DNA of 64,000 bases, from NCBI RefSeq assembly GCF_001277345.1, contig NZ_LIUT01000001.1, positions 219,892 to 283,891 of the forward strand, read 5' to 3'. Below the pieces are notes generated by a model. It had not been told where the DNA came from, ran no database searches, and saw only the letters and a list, made by a program, of their open reading frames with translations. A program made the position numbers and the translations under genes. Origin of the DNA: Paenibacillus solani (GTDB lineage Bacteria > Bacillota > Bacilli > Paenibacillales > Paenibacillaceae). The first letter of the stretch is position 1; each line of letters opens with the position of its first letter. Below, one piece after another: positions 15,988-25,154 of this stretch.

Positions 15988-16908
15988 TTGGAGAGATGTG
16001 GGGAAATGATAGAGGCGGAGCTGCGTAGCAGTTTGCAGAACTATTTTCATATGACGAAGCTGTATGAGCATGCCATATTATGTCTTGAAAATAAGCTTCA
16101 GGAATCCATGCTGTTAGGTAAAATGACGGTGCTTCATTACCGGATGTTCGGCGGTACGGATCATGAGGATATTTATCGCGTAGCTGCTGCTGCCGAGATG
16201 ATGATGCTCAGCCTGGACATCATTGACGATATTCAGGACAAGGATAATGAGAAAATGGTTTGGAATCAGTTTCCCCCAGAAATTGCTCTGAATATCGGAA
16301 TTGGGCTGCTTACTCTCCCCGTAGAAATGATCCTCTCAACAAGCTTTCCTCCTGAACGTAAGCTGCAGGCAGCCCGGGTGTTAAGTCAGGAGGTCCTGAT
16401 TGCGATCAACGGACAAATGAGGGATCTGTTCAATGACATACATACAGAAGAAGATTACATGATCATGGTATCTCAGAAATCCGCTGCCCTGTTGGTTGCA
16501 GCCAGCATGCTCGGCACGGTTCTGGCTACCGGGGAATGGATCGAAGGGGTGAAGCTTTATACAGAAGAGCTGGGAATCGCTGCGCAAATCAAGAATGATA
16601 TTCGCGATCTGCTCAATTGGGATCATAAAAATGATTTTGTTAATCGCAAGAAAACACTGCCCACCCTGTACTTGCTGCAATCCGTCTCGGATAAAGATCG
16701 TTGGATTGTAGATTATTATGAAGGGCGTCTGCTGTTTGAGGATATTATGCAGCGCAAGAGCGAAATAGAGAGTTTGATCGAGTCGACAGGAACGCTGTTG
16801 TATACGTCAGTTCGCATGAAAACGCATTATTACCGCTATTTAGAGCTGATCGAGCAGCTGAATGTGGAGCCGCATTGGAAAGAACAGATGCTTGCTTTCG
16901 CTGAATAG
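15988..16908 (+). CDS. comQ: ComQ isoprenyl transferase
   Basis: Polyprenyl synthetase family protein with the first Asp-rich motif in LDIIDDIQDKDN and a second in KNDIRDLLNWDHKNDF. The next gene is a ComX-type peptide with a C-terminal Trp, so this is ComQ, which prenylates that Trp. I favour a TTG at 15988 because GGGAGG stands 8 bases upstream; an ATG at 15949 in the same frame lacks a ribosome binding site of its own. That ATG follows directly on the stop of a 5-codon ORF at 15931-15948 which does have AAAGGAG. Confidence 0.88.
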   Translation: MERCGEMIEAELRSSLQNYFHMTKLYEHAILCLENKLQESMLLGKMTVLHYRMFGGTDHEDIYRVAAAAEMMMLSLDIIDDIQDKDNEKMVWNQFPPEIALNIGIGLLTLPVEMILSTSFPPERKLQAARVLSQEVLIAINGQMRDLFNDIHTEEDYMIMVSQKSAALLVAASMLGTVLATGEWIEGVKLYTEELGIAAQIKNDIRDLLNWDHKNDFVNRKKTLPTLYLLQSVSDKDRWIVDYYEGRLLFEDIMQRKSEIESLIESTGTLLYTSVRMKTHYYRYLELIEQLNVEPHWKEQMLAFAE

Positions 16909-16935
16909 ATTGAAAATACATTAGATCATCCATCA

Positions 16936-16974
16936 CCGCAACCTGCCACCGCAAATCCACGCAATATACCGCAA
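16936..16974 (+). promoter_or_regulatory. ComA-box-like CCGCAA repeats upstream of comX
   Basis: CCGCAA at 16936, CCGCAA at 16949, ACGCAA at 16959 and CCGCAA at 16969, the last three at an exact 10-base period. This is the complement of the TTGCGG motif found before the daptide operon and is the known ComA half-site. It suggests positive feedback of ComA on comXPA. No other run of this motif was noticed in the window. Confidence 0.7.
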
Positions 16975-17031
16975 TTCTGTTAGCGGGAAATACGGAGGAT
17001 GTTATCGTTTCCAACATATGGGTGCCCTGTT

Positions 17032-17074
17032 ATATTGGTTTTAAGAAGAGCGTATTCAATAATAAAACCAATAT
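17032..17074 (+). promoter_or_regulatory. Perfect 12-bp inverted repeat next to the comX ribosome binding site
   Basis: ATATTGGTTTTA (17032-17043) and TAAAACCAATAT (17063-17074) are perfect complements with a 19-base loop. The second arm runs directly into the GGAGGG of comX. In RNA this hairpin would sit against the ribosome binding site and may limit or tune comX translation; as DNA it could be an operator. Confidence 0.6.
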
Positions 17075-17087
17075 GGAGGGATTTATA

Positions 17088-17264
17088 ATGTTAAAGGAAT
17101 TCATTCAAGCATTGGTGCAAGACGCAGGATCGATGATGAAGGTTCAATCGGGTCAGATTCAGCTGGCGGGGATTAGTGGTGTGGAACAGAAGGCTTTGAT
17201 GGATGTGCTTCGTGTCAAGGGTGATATAAGCAAGGAACCGATGAAAGCAATGTATTGGAGCTAA
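17088..17264 (+). CDS. comX: ComX-type pheromone precursor
   Basis: A 58-residue peptide starting MLKEFIQALVQDAG and ending KAMYWS. Placement between comQ and comP, the size and the single Trp near the C-terminus are those of ComX. ComQ attaches an isoprenoid to that Trp and the last 6-10 residues are released as pheromone. GGAGGG lies 7 bases before the ATG. Longer upstream frames exist but have no ribosome binding site. The Trp is penultimate, unusually close to the end. Confidence 0.85.
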   Translation: MLKEFIQALVQDAGSMMKVQSGQIQLAGISGVEQKALMDVLRVKGDISKEPMKAMYWS

Positions 17265-17317
17265 TTTACCAAGTACTAAAAGTTGCTAGAACGACTAACA
17301 ATTGCGAGGGATCTCCA

Positions 17318-19699
17318 TTGGCATATAAATATAAGATTACAGCATTGATGATACTCATTAGTGTCCTTGCAGGTTATTTATCGATTTCGATCCTTAAGTT
17401 TCCGATTATTGGAGCTGACGTGACAACAAATAGTCAAGGCCAATACATAGTGAAGGACACCCCTGAAGGGTATTGGTGTTACGGCAAATTGATGGTTGGA
17501 GATATTATCGTCGAAATCGATGGGAAACCTGCGGCGGACTTCTATTCCGTCAAGTTGTACGATGTAATTGAAGGAGCTTCTTCGATTCTTCTAAGCCGCC
17601 CAGGGAACGGCAGTGAATTACTAGACATTTATCTTGAAGTGGATAAAGGCCTAAAATCCGATGAACTGGTATTGCAGCTAGTTCTACCGCTGACTGCGGT
17701 CCTTATATTATCCATCTTGTCTCTTATTGTCTATAGACATAAGAAGGGCGACAAAGCAGCAATACAGCTCATCCTGTTTTTTATGTCTATTGGTATCGCT
17801 TATTTAAGTTCTTTTTCTTCAGGCAGAGCAGACCCGGTAGGGAGACTTGCACTAACTGTATCCTTTGTTCTTGTACCGGTATTTTTCATTTTATTTATGA
17901 ACCGATATCTTGATCGTTATCATGAGAAATTTGTTAATCGGCGATGGCTAAATATCCTATTCGGGATCATTCTGGTTTCGATCAGTTTGGAGCTCAGCAA
18001 TCTTATACTGCATAATATTCCTAGAGGGATCATTTCGATTCTCAAATTGGTGTATTTCTCCGCAATTAATATACTTATCATTTATAAATTGATTGAGAAG
18101 TTTACCAAGCATCGCTATGGACCTCTGCGTTCCCTGTTTAAGCTGACGCTAGTTGGGCATGTTACGGGCTTCTTTCCATTTATCTTTATGTATGCTGTCC
18201 CTGAGCTGTTTGGCCAGTATATTATACCGTCACATATCGCAGCCATATTCCTGTTGACCATTCCAATTGTTTACTTGTATATGTTCACAACTAAGCAGTT
18301 GTTCGATATTGATTTTTTGATTAGTCGTTTTCAATATTATGCAAGCCTATCGTTTTTACCAACGCTATTATTATCCGTGATGGCGGCCATTATTCTTAGT
18401 CAGAATAATTACTCTTGGGTAAATTGGGTTCAGCTATTTCTGGCCAGCTATCTACTCCTTATATTGTTTCTATTCGTGAAGGAATATGCAGATCGCCGAT
18501 TAAGAGGGCGTATTAACAAGGATTTGCATAATTATCAAGGAAGTCTTAATCGGTTTTCGACCCAAATATCGAGAGTAATGAACCGGTCGGATCTGGAACG
18601 AGTGCTCGAGCAGGAAATTTGCCAGGTGCTGCCGGTGAGGGATGTATCCTTCTTCGACATTCAGATGGATCAACTGAAGCATGTAAGTTTGGAGAAATCA
18701 CTGATGGATCTGCGGGATTCGATCATAGCATCTTTTCATAAAACCTCTCAGCAGTTATCTATCGGCAAGATTGTCCCTGTGGATCGTGGGATCTGCATCG
18801 TGATTGGCATTAAAGGCAGTGTCCTTCATATATTGTGGCTGGATAATAAAGATAATCAGACCAGGTACAATACCGATGAACGTGCATGGCTGAAAACACT
18901 GGCCAACTATAGTGCCATCGTATACGAGAATCTATATTTAATAGAAAGCCTAATCGAAGATTTGGAGGAAGAGTTTCAGAGGAAAAAGGGATCCTCCACA
19001 TCCCCTTGGGTGTTAAGACTCATATTTCGATTATCTGAGAAGGAGCGGCGGAAGCTGGCATCCGACCTTCATGATTCGGCCCTGCAGGATCAACTGCTCT
19101 GGTATCGTCAACTGGAGTCCGTTATGACGGATTATGAAATGTCGGAGGATTTGCAGCTCAAACTATGGAATATCCGCGAGGGATTACTCGATGTAATTCA
19201 CCAGATCAGAGAAACATGCAATGAATTACGCCCTCCATTACTGCAAGAGATGGGCATCGTGGAGGCGCTGAACACCTTGTTCGAGCAGTCACAGATTCGC
19301 AGCAATTATGTCGTGGATTTCCAGGCAGATAACTTTAAGGTTAAGTTGAACGATGAACAAATGCTCGCTATTTTTCGTATTGTGCAAGAGCTTCTTCGTA
19401 ACGCTGGCAAACATGCACAGGCTTCTAATATATTCATTACGCTGGAGGAAGACGAGGGAATTTGCCTGTCTTATAAAGATGACGGTGTCGGACTTAAGTT
19501 GGAGGATTTGAAGGATTCTTATCATCATATGGGCTTGTCGGGCATTAAGGAAAGGGTGCATAGCCTGGAGGGCAGCATCCGCTTCAAATCTGAAATGGGC
19601 CAGGGGTTAGAAGTGAAGATTACGCTGCCGTTGGAGTCACCGAGTATAGACATGGAAAGTGAGGAGGATAAAGATGATTCGAATATTACTGGTGGATGA
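17318..19699 (+). CDS. comP: ComP-like membrane sensor histidine kinase
   Basis: The protein has one N-terminal helix, a PDZ-like outer segment (GDIIVEIDGKPAADFYSVKL), about eight membrane helices, a GAF-like region and a HisKA_3 core with phospho-acceptor His in DLHDSALQDQ near residue 585. The ATP-binding domain has VQELLRNAGKHAQ and DDGVGL. This is the layout of ComP, which senses the ComX pheromone and phosphorylates ComA. A TTG at 17318 with GAGGG upstream is preferred; the frame is open to a TTG at 17255 inside comX. The 3' end overlaps comA by 26 bases. Confidence 0.88.
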   Translation: MAYKYKITALMILISVLAGYLSISILKFPIIGADVTTNSQGQYIVKDTPEGYWCYGKLMVGDIIVEIDGKPAADFYSVKLYDVIEGASSILLSRPGNGSELLDIYLEVDKGLKSDELVLQLVLPLTAVLILSILSLIVYRHKKGDKAAIQLILFFMSIGIAYLSSFSSGRADPVGRLALTVSFVLVPVFFILFMNRYLDRYHEKFVNRRWLNILFGIILVSISLELSNLILHNIPRGIISILKLVYFSAINILIIYKLIEKFTKHRYGPLRSLFKLTLVGHVTGFFPFIFMYAVPELFGQYIIPSHIAAIFLLTIPIVYLYMFTTKQLFDIDFLISRFQYYASLSFLPTLLLSVMAAIILSQNNYSWVNWVQLFLASYLLLILFLFVKEYADRRLRGRINKDLHNYQGSLNRFSTQISRVMNRSDLERVLEQEICQVLPVRDVSFFDIQMDQLKHVSLEKSLMDLRDSIIASFHKTSQQLSIGKIVPVDRGICIVIGIKGSVLHILWLDNKDNQTRYNTDERAWLKTLANYSAIVYENLYLIESLIEDLEEEFQRKKGSSTSPWVLRLIFRLSEKERRKLASDLHDSALQDQLLWYRQLESVMTDYEMSEDLQLKLWNIREGLLDVIHQIRETCNELRPPLLQEMGIVEALNTLFEQSQIRSNYVVDFQADNFKVKLNDEQMLAIFRIVQELLRNAGKHAQASNIFITLEEDEGICLSYKDDGVGLKLEDLKDSYHHMGLSGIKERVHSLEGSIRFKSEMGQGLEVKITLPLESPSIDMESEEDKDDSNITGG

Positions 19700-20333
19700 T
19701 CATCCCTCTGTTGGTGAGGGAACGAAGAATATGATTGAACAGGATACGGAAATGCAAGTAACTGTACTTATGTCAGGGATGGAGGCTCTGGACCTCGCTG
19801 CCGAAGAAAACTATGATGTGATGTTGTTTGATTTGAATATGCCTGTCATTAGCGGAATTGAACTTACGAAGCGGATGATTAAAATAAATCCTGAGAGTCG
19901 AATCCTCATTTATACAGGGTATGAGATCAGCCCGAATTTCAATATGTTAATTGAATCCGGGGTCAGCGGGGTTGTCAGCAAGACGGCAAGCCGGGAGCAG
20001 CTGCTAAATGCAATCCGATGCGTGATGCGGGATGAAGCGGTGATTCCGGTCTCGCTGTTACGTCAGCTTCGGCGCAGAGAGGTGCGTCTGAATCAAGGAA
20101 CAAATGAGAAGGTGATGGAGGAAGTGTCCATCAATGAACGCGAACAGGAGATACTGCAGGAAGTGGCCAGCGGCAGCAGTAACCGGGATATTGCATCCAA
20201 GCTGCTGATGAGCCAGCGAACAGTTGAATATAACTTAACGCGAATTTTTGAGAAGCTGGGCGTACGCTCCCGATCGGAAGCGATCGTCGAGGCTAGAAGA
20301 TTGGGCCTGATTCGTTCTAGCGAGTTTGTATAA
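19674..20333 (+). CDS. comA: ComA response regulator
   Basis: A 219-residue NarL-type response regulator. The receiver domain has the acidic DD pair (VDDH), the phospho-Asp in LFDLNMP and the switch Lys region. The C-terminal LuxR HTH is INEREQEILQEVASGSSNRD followed by RTVEYNLTRIFEKL. Position after comP identifies it as ComA. ATG 19674 is chosen because GAGGAGG precedes it; a GTG at 19659 overlaps that site. The TTGCGG clusters at 1.4 kb and 16.9 kb are its likely targets. Confidence 0.9.
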   Translation: MIRILLVDDHPSVGEGTKNMIEQDTEMQVTVLMSGMEALDLAAEENYDVMLFDLNMPVISGIELTKRMIKINPESRILIYTGYEISPNFNMLIESGVSGVVSKTASREQLLNAIRCVMRDEAVIPVSLLRQLRRREVRLNQGTNEKVMEEVSINEREQEILQEVASGSSNRDIASKLLMSQRTVEYNLTRIFEKLGVRSRSEAIVEARRLGLIRSSEFV

Positions 20334-20350
20334 GATCGAGGAACAGAGCA

Positions 20351-20404
20351 ACCGGTCAATGATGGTTACGGTGACATACCGACATCATTGACCGGTTTTA
20401 TTTT
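20351..20404 (+). terminator. Terminator after comA
   Basis: ACCGGTCAATGATG pairs perfectly with CATCATTGACCGGT over an 18-base loop, followed by TTTATTTTAT. It marks the end of the com operon and of the cluster. Confidence 0.85.
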
Positions 20405-20495
20405 ATAACCCTCTAACCCCGCAATTAGGCGGTAGGACTACATCAATTTTATTGGAGTCTCACCGATTCATATCATGCTGGTTCAATCAATAAAG

Positions 20496-21227
20496 CTATT
20501 CCTTAAACAGCACCAACTCTTCTTCCTTGACCCTCCAATTTCTCGTTCCATCTCCGAACATATTGGATTCTTTGTCATATATGACTGCCTGTGCAGCCAG
20601 CGTTTCGTTAAGATTGGCTGCAACGATATGACCATCTCTAAGCTTGTAAATGGAGGTATCGGCAGCAGTGCCAACCGACGCAACAATGTAGTTAATCCCG
20701 TTTTGGTCAATATCTGCTTCCACCGTATGCGCTTCGATTCGCAGTGATATGGGGGAGCTTATATCCGGGTGGATGTAGTAACTTATGGGGCAATTAGCTC
20801 CACATGCTCCGCTAACTTTTATATAAGTTTGATCCAGTGCCTGAACCTGGCTGACTGTATATTGTTCAGGATCAAGCGCAGCGTAACCAACTTGTCCAAT
20901 TTCTAAGAGCTTCGTATCTATCTGAATAGCCGCACGCACATTTTCCTCATCTAACCCTTTTTCTTCATAAAAATATATCGTATATTCATCAATCTTTTGC
21001 TTGTTTATGACGTTAGTCAAATCGGTTGTACTTATACTCTTTAGAGGTTCCTCAAGCTCCACCTCCTTGAAATGGAGAGAGTATGCCTCAGGTTGTTGTT
21101 CCTCTATGCCAGAATCGTCCGAATCAGGAACTTGAATGGCTGAATCCTGGGTGGGAACATCCGTTGCCTGACTGCAGCCGGCGAGGAGGCAAGCTATGAT
21201 GATGAATGCGATACCTAAGCTTTTCAT
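20496..21227 (-). CDS. Putative lipoprotein of unknown function
   Basis: A 243-residue protein with a short basic start, hydrophobic stretch and lipobox (FIIIACLLAGCSQ), then an acidic, Ser/Asp-rich linker and an alpha/beta C-terminal part. It should be anchored to the outer face of the membrane. No family is recognised. It is convergent with comA and downstream of a regulator gene on the same strand. Confidence 0.75.
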   Translation of the reverse strand: MKSLGIAFIIIACLLAGCSQATDVPTQDSAIQVPDSDDSGIEEQQPEAYSLHFKEVELEEPLKSISTTDLTNVINKQKIDEYTIYFYEEKGLDEENVRAAIQIDTKLLEIGQVGYAALDPEQYTVSQVQALDQTYIKVSGACGANCPISYYIHPDISSPISLRIEAHTVEADIDQNGINYIVASVGTAADTSIYKLRDGHIVAANLNETLAAQAVIYDKESNMFGDGTRNWRVKEEELVLFKE

Positions 21228-21270
21228 TTCGTGTTCACCCTATTCTATTTTTATTAATGAAGAAATGAAG

Positions 21271-22653
21271 TTAAAGAAGAACAAGCGTGCCGCTGTCCTT
21301 GATCTTATTGCGGATCGCAGCATATCTCTCGAGATCGTCTGGATTCAGATCAGATTGTATATGCTCCATACTTGTGCAGCACCTTACGATGTTGATTGCA
21401 TTATTGTTGGTATAAGAGAATTCTAAACTATCCAGCATATATTGCAGACCCTTTCGTTTGTTGTTCTTCCGTATATAATACATACCGACATCTGCTAGGA
21501 AGCTGGCAAAACGGTCATTCATTAGATGCTCGGTGTAACCGCCAATGGGTTCTTGCCGCTTGAGATGAGCCCTGATCAGGTGTTCAAATCTATCAAGATA
21601 TTTATCGATTTCAAAATGGTATAGATTCGCTGCTTTGATGATTCTAAATAACCCCTTCAAAACTTCATTCTCCCTTGAAGAGATAAACTCGATATAGGGC
21701 TCCAGTACGTCAATATTACCCTTCATGAGCTCATACAGATAACGGTTGCCTCTAGCCCAAACCCGGAACTTCGCTTTGATCCGCTCGGCCGTTTCGTCTG
21801 ACTCGATAATCCAGCTCTGATCCTCGTAACAGGATAAGTGATAAATTGCTTGATCATAATCATCGTTATATTCGGCTATGGTGCCTAACAGTAAATCAGA
21901 GTACAAAATATATCCAAATAACTGCTTGGCTGGTTCGGTCCGTTTTCTATGAGGTCTGGAAGTATCATGTTTCCTGGCATACAACATGCGGGAGATGCGT
22001 CCCATTTCCTGGGTATAGTACTTTGCTTTATACCATTTGCGTAAGGATAACCATGTATCGGCTAGATCTTTTAACGCATCTAATTGCACCCCTTCCGGGA
22101 GCCGTTTAATATAAGCTTCAAATTGTATCGTGCAGTTCAGATTATGCTCCTGGTCCGAATTTAGAGAACATAGAAAAATCCGATATTGGCACAAGGCCAA
22201 TCGCTCGGCATGCTGGTGCTTTTCGCTCTCTGCCACTTTTTTGTACAGAATTAAGGCGGCTTCCCGTTTCCCGTTATGATATAGCGTTTCTGCGCTATCA
22301 AAGAGCAGCGATGAATATGCCGGATTATCTATAATTCGATCAACGGCCTGATCGATACAGCTGAGTTTCCCCAGCTCGGCACATCGCATGATGAAGGGCC
22401 CAAGCCTTCTCCAATTTGGTGTCGATTCATGTACATATAAAGAATAAAAGATTCCCTCTTCCATGTTCATCGCTTCCGTAATCCGATCCAGGCTTGATAC
22501 GGAAAGGGGCTGGTTGCCATTAATGAAGCGGCTGAGCGTTCCCGAATTGATACCCGATTTCATGGCAAACGAGGAGAGGCTGAGCTTCTCCTTCTTCAAG
22601 TACCGTAACACATCCGTACTAATCGTTCTATCTACAGATATCAATGACCTCAC
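21271..22653 (-). CDS. XRE-type HTH regulator with long helical-repeat C-terminus
   Basis: The N-terminal ~70 residues form a Cro/C1-type HTH (FAMKSGINSGTLSRFINGNQ). The remaining ~390 residues are helical with TPR-like periodicity (AETLYHNGKREAALILYKKV). Related TPR regulators in Bacillota often respond to peptides, but no ligand is indicated here. The start is GTG at 22653 or TTG at 22644; GGGGGTGAGG spaces better with the TTG. It reads away from the gene at 22866. Confidence 0.75.
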   Translation of the reverse strand: MRSLISVDRTISTDVLRYLKKEKLSLSSFAMKSGINSGTLSRFINGNQPLSVSSLDRITEAMNMEEGIFYSLYVHESTPNWRRLGPFIMRCAELGKLSCIDQAVDRIIDNPAYSSLLFDSAETLYHNGKREAALILYKKVAESEKHQHAERLALCQYRIFLCSLNSDQEHNLNCTIQFEAYIKRLPEGVQLDALKDLADTWLSLRKWYKAKYYTQEMGRISRMLYARKHDTSRPHRKRTEPAKQLFGYILYSDLLLGTIAEYNDDYDQAIYHLSCYEDQSWIIESDETAERIKAKFRVWARGNRYLYELMKGNIDVLEPYIEFISSRENEVLKGLFRIIKAANLYHFEIDKYLDRFEHLIRAHLKRQEPIGGYTEHLMNDRFASFLADVGMYYIRKNNKRKGLQYMLDSLEFSYTNNNAINIVRCCTSMEHIQSDLNPDDLERYAAIRNKIKDSGTLVLL

Positions 22654-22865
22654 CCCCTAGCCCATATATTCCATATTCAGGAAAATGACGTATATAAGTA
22701 ATCTAATGCATTTATACGTGATGGGTCAATACTTAACTGTTAATTTTGCTGGAAATGCCAATATAAAATGAACAAAGTATGGATGAATCTGAAGAGGTTA
22801 ATGGGAACGTTCCTTTTTTACGTGGTAAAATAACATATTATAAGCACATATTGGAGGTATCTTCA

Positions 22866-23375
22866 TTGATCATTCAACTGGGCAATTTCGAAGTGAGTTC
22901 CGGACAATTGGTTGTCGCGGATCCTTGTTATGAATTGGATGCAAACACGGTCATTATGGGCCTGCTGGAGTCTGTTATGGATGGGACATGGGTCTCTGAA
23001 GTCGAGAAGGTGGAGATCCCGGACTGGGGCGAAGCCAATGCCAAGCTAACCGCTTACCATCTATCTGCTGCCGAACAGGGAGAGTTTCTGGAGTGGATCA
23101 AATGTCCTTTTGTGGCAGGGGTGGACAGCGGACAAGCAGGTATTTTTGATAAGCCAAAGTTCCGAATTCCTGACACAGACGCGTCGTCGGACAGTACAGA
23201 TACCGCATGGTATTATGCCTGCAGCGATATTACCGAGAGCGGGGAAGAAGCAGGTGTTCTCGATGGCGGCGTTGTGTCTCGTACTGGCATGGGCGACGGC
23301 GCATACGGCGTATATAAGGCAGTAAATCAGCAGGAACAAGTGGTTGCCGTCAAGATTGTGTTTATTAAGCGTTAG
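22866..23375 (+). CDS. DUF4241-like protein
   Basis: About 169 residues: VADPCYELD near the N-terminus, AGIFDKPKFRIPD in the middle and MGDGAYGVYKAV at the end, the GDGxYxVY pattern of DUF4241 proteins, whose function is unknown. A TTG at 22866 with GGAGGT 8 bases upstream is the likely start; the frame is open to 22779 without a ribosome binding site. It looks monocistronic. Confidence 0.65.
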   Translation: MIIQLGNFEVSSGQLVVADPCYELDANTVIMGLLESVMDGTWVSEVEKVEIPDWGEANAKLTAYHLSAAEQGEFLEWIKCPFVAGVDSGQAGIFDKPKFRIPDTDASSDSTDTAWYYACSDITESGEEAGVLDGGVVSRTGMGDGAYGVYKAVNQQEQVVAVKIVFIKR

Positions 23376-23482
23376 TTGTTTAAAGAATTCTTTCCCAGGG
23401 GTTGGGGCAAGATATGGTTTGGAACCGCGTCTGGCAAGCCAGAAGGGGTTGTTCCTATCACAATTCCGAGGGAGTGAGATGG

Positions 23483-23710
23483 ATGGCTAACAATAACGAA
23501 CGCAATCAAAGAACTGATTCTGAGCGCGACAATAACGACAAGGGTGTCAACGCTGGAGAAGCTTTGGGAACTGCAGGTGGTGGCGTTGCGGGTGCTGCTG
23601 TAGGCTCCGTTCTAGGTCCAATTGGTACCATTGCAGGTGGTGTCGCAGGGGCAGTATTGGGTAACAAAGCTGGCGATGCTGCAGAAAATGACGACAAAGA
23701 ATCAAAATAA
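23483..23710 (+). CDS. Glycine-zipper small protein
   Basis: A 75-residue protein: a highly polar N-terminus (MANNNERNQRTDSERD) and a Gly/Ala-rich stretch with repeated GxxxG spacing (GGVAGAAVGSVLGP) ending in charged residues. Such glycine-zipper segments insert into or associate with membranes. It has GAGGGAGTGAG upstream; longer frames are unsupported. A bacteriocin is conceivable, but no leader or exporter is adjacent. Confidence 0.65.
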   Translation: MANNNERNQRTDSERDNNDKGVNAGEALGTAGGGVAGAAVGSVLGPIGTIAGGVAGAVLGNKAGDAAENDDKESK

Positions 23711-23796
23711 AAAGACCTTAGCAAGACCTTCTATGCGAGTCAGCATAAGAGGAACCCGGGGTCCGGTGACCTCCATCATGTTGGCTCATATTAGGT

Positions 23797-23830
23797 AAAG
23801 AACCGCGCATCCGCGCGGTTCTTGAATTTT
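23797..23830 (+). terminator. Terminator
   Basis: AAAGAACCGCGC and GCGCGGTTCTT form a strong stem with a four-base loop about 85 bases after the glycine-zipper gene; the T-run is weak. Confidence 0.7.
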
Positions 23831-23997
23831 ACGAACAGCTTCTGTTTCCCCTCTTAATATGCTTAATAGAGTGGTATCAGATAGCATCTATAATTGTAGC
23901 TGTAACAGCCCGCCTATGGTACGATATGAAGGATCGCGAAGCGATTAAGCTGGCAGATCATCATGGGATCATAGACATGGGATAGGGGAGTAACAAC

Positions 23998-24873
23998 TTG
24001 AAGACATTTAAGAAAGTTTACATAGAGATTACGAGTATTTGCAATTTGGCCTGTCACTTCTGCCCGCCGACGGAGCGCAAGGCTAACTTTATTAAGGTAG
24101 AGGATTTTGCGAGAAGATTGGATGAGATCAAGCCGCACACCAGCTATATCTACTTGCACGTGAAGGGGGAGCCTTTGCTCCATCCGAAGATCGACGAGCT
24201 GCTGGACATTAGCCATGAAAAAGGGTTCAAGGTCAACATCACGACCAACGGCACGTTGATCGCGAAGAACCGGCACAAGCTGCTGGGCAAGCCAGCCTTG
24301 AGACAGATGAACTTCTCGCTCCACAGCTTCGATGGACACGAGGGTTCTACGAACCGTGAGGGATATCTAAGGGATATTCTATCTTTTGTCCGCGCGGCCG
24401 AGGAGCATAAGGTGATCTTCTCCTTCCGTTTGTGGAACCTGACCCAGGATAACCAAACGAACCTGGAGAAGAGCCGCAACCGTCAGACGCTTGAAATTCT
24501 GGAGCAGGAATTTAATCTGGACTACCGGATCGAGGAGAAGGTTGAGCCGGGTGGCGGCGTGAAGGTTGCCGAGCGCATCTACCTGAACCAGGATTACGAA
24601 TTCCAATGGCCGAGTCTTTCGGCACCGGAAGATGACGGCAAGGGCTTCTGCCATGCGCTTCGCAGCCAGGCAGCCATCCTGGTCGACGGAACGGTCGTAC
24701 CGTGCTGTCTGGACGGGGAAGGGGTTATCAATTTAGGCAACATCCATCAGAAGTCGTTCTCGGATATCGTTGACGGTGAGCGGGCAAATAACCTGGTGGA
24801 AGGCTTCTCACGCCGGGAAGCTGTCGAGGAGTTATGCCGGAAATGCGGGTATCGGCAGCGGTTCGGAGCTTAA
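23998..24873 (+). CDS. Radical SAM/SPASM domain protein
   Basis: A 291-residue protein with CNLACHFCPP (the CxxxCxxC cluster motif), VKGEPLLHP in the position of the GGEP motif and a C-terminal SPASM-like region: VPCCLDGEG, NLGNI and ELCRKCGY. Proteins of this layout modify peptides or proteins or act as anaerobic-sulfatase-type activators. No small peptide gene is adjacent, so the substrate is unknown. The start is TTG at 23998 with ATAGGGGAG upstream. It stands alone. Confidence 0.85.
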   Translation: MKTFKKVYIEITSICNLACHFCPPTERKANFIKVEDFARRLDEIKPHTSYIYLHVKGEPLLHPKIDELLDISHEKGFKVNITTNGTLIAKNRHKLLGKPALRQMNFSLHSFDGHEGSTNREGYLRDILSFVRAAEEHKVIFSFRLWNLTQDNQTNLEKSRNRQTLEILEQEFNLDYRIEEKVEPGGGVKVAERIYLNQDYEFQWPSLSAPEDDGKGFCHALRSQAAILVDGTVVPCCLDGEGVINLGNIHQKSFSDIVDGERANNLVEGFSRREAVEELCRKCGYRQRFGA

Positions 24874-25033
24874 CCAAGGATTGACCAAGCACAACTGCAA
24901 AAGTGATTTAAATGGTTTGATGCAACCATCTGCAGAGAATCGCGCCTAATCCAGTCCAGAATTATCATTCCTCATTTTTGGTGGAAATCTGTCGTGAGCG
25001 GCGATTTATGAAATACTGCAGTTCAACAAAAAC

Positions 25034-25073
25034 ACAGCCTCTGTTCGCAACGTTTGCGCAGAGGCTGTTTTTC
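25034..25073 (+). terminator. Terminator
   Basis: ACAGCCTCTG and CAGAGGCTGT flank a loop and are followed by TTTTTCATTTT. It lies about 160 bases after the radical SAM gene and before the gene at 25155. Confidence 0.8.
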
Positions 25074-25154
25074 ATTTTCATTTTGTCTTTTTATGCAACT
25101 AGATCTATAAAAGAGACGTCTTATAGTTAACACGATTCACCAGGGGTGGTAAAT

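Noticed and set aside
20410..20440. CCGCAA with nearby GGCGG after comA as a further ComA site
   Set aside because: Only a single half-site without repeats, and located after the terminator with no gene reading away from it on the plus strand.
23483..23710. Glycine-zipper protein as a class II bacteriocin
   Set aside because: No double-glycine leader, immunity or dedicated transporter gene nearby; general glycine-zipper proteins fit equally well.
23998..24873. Radical SAM/SPASM gene as part of a RiPP cluster
   Set aside because: No short precursor-like ORF with a ribosome binding site, protease or exporter is found next to it.
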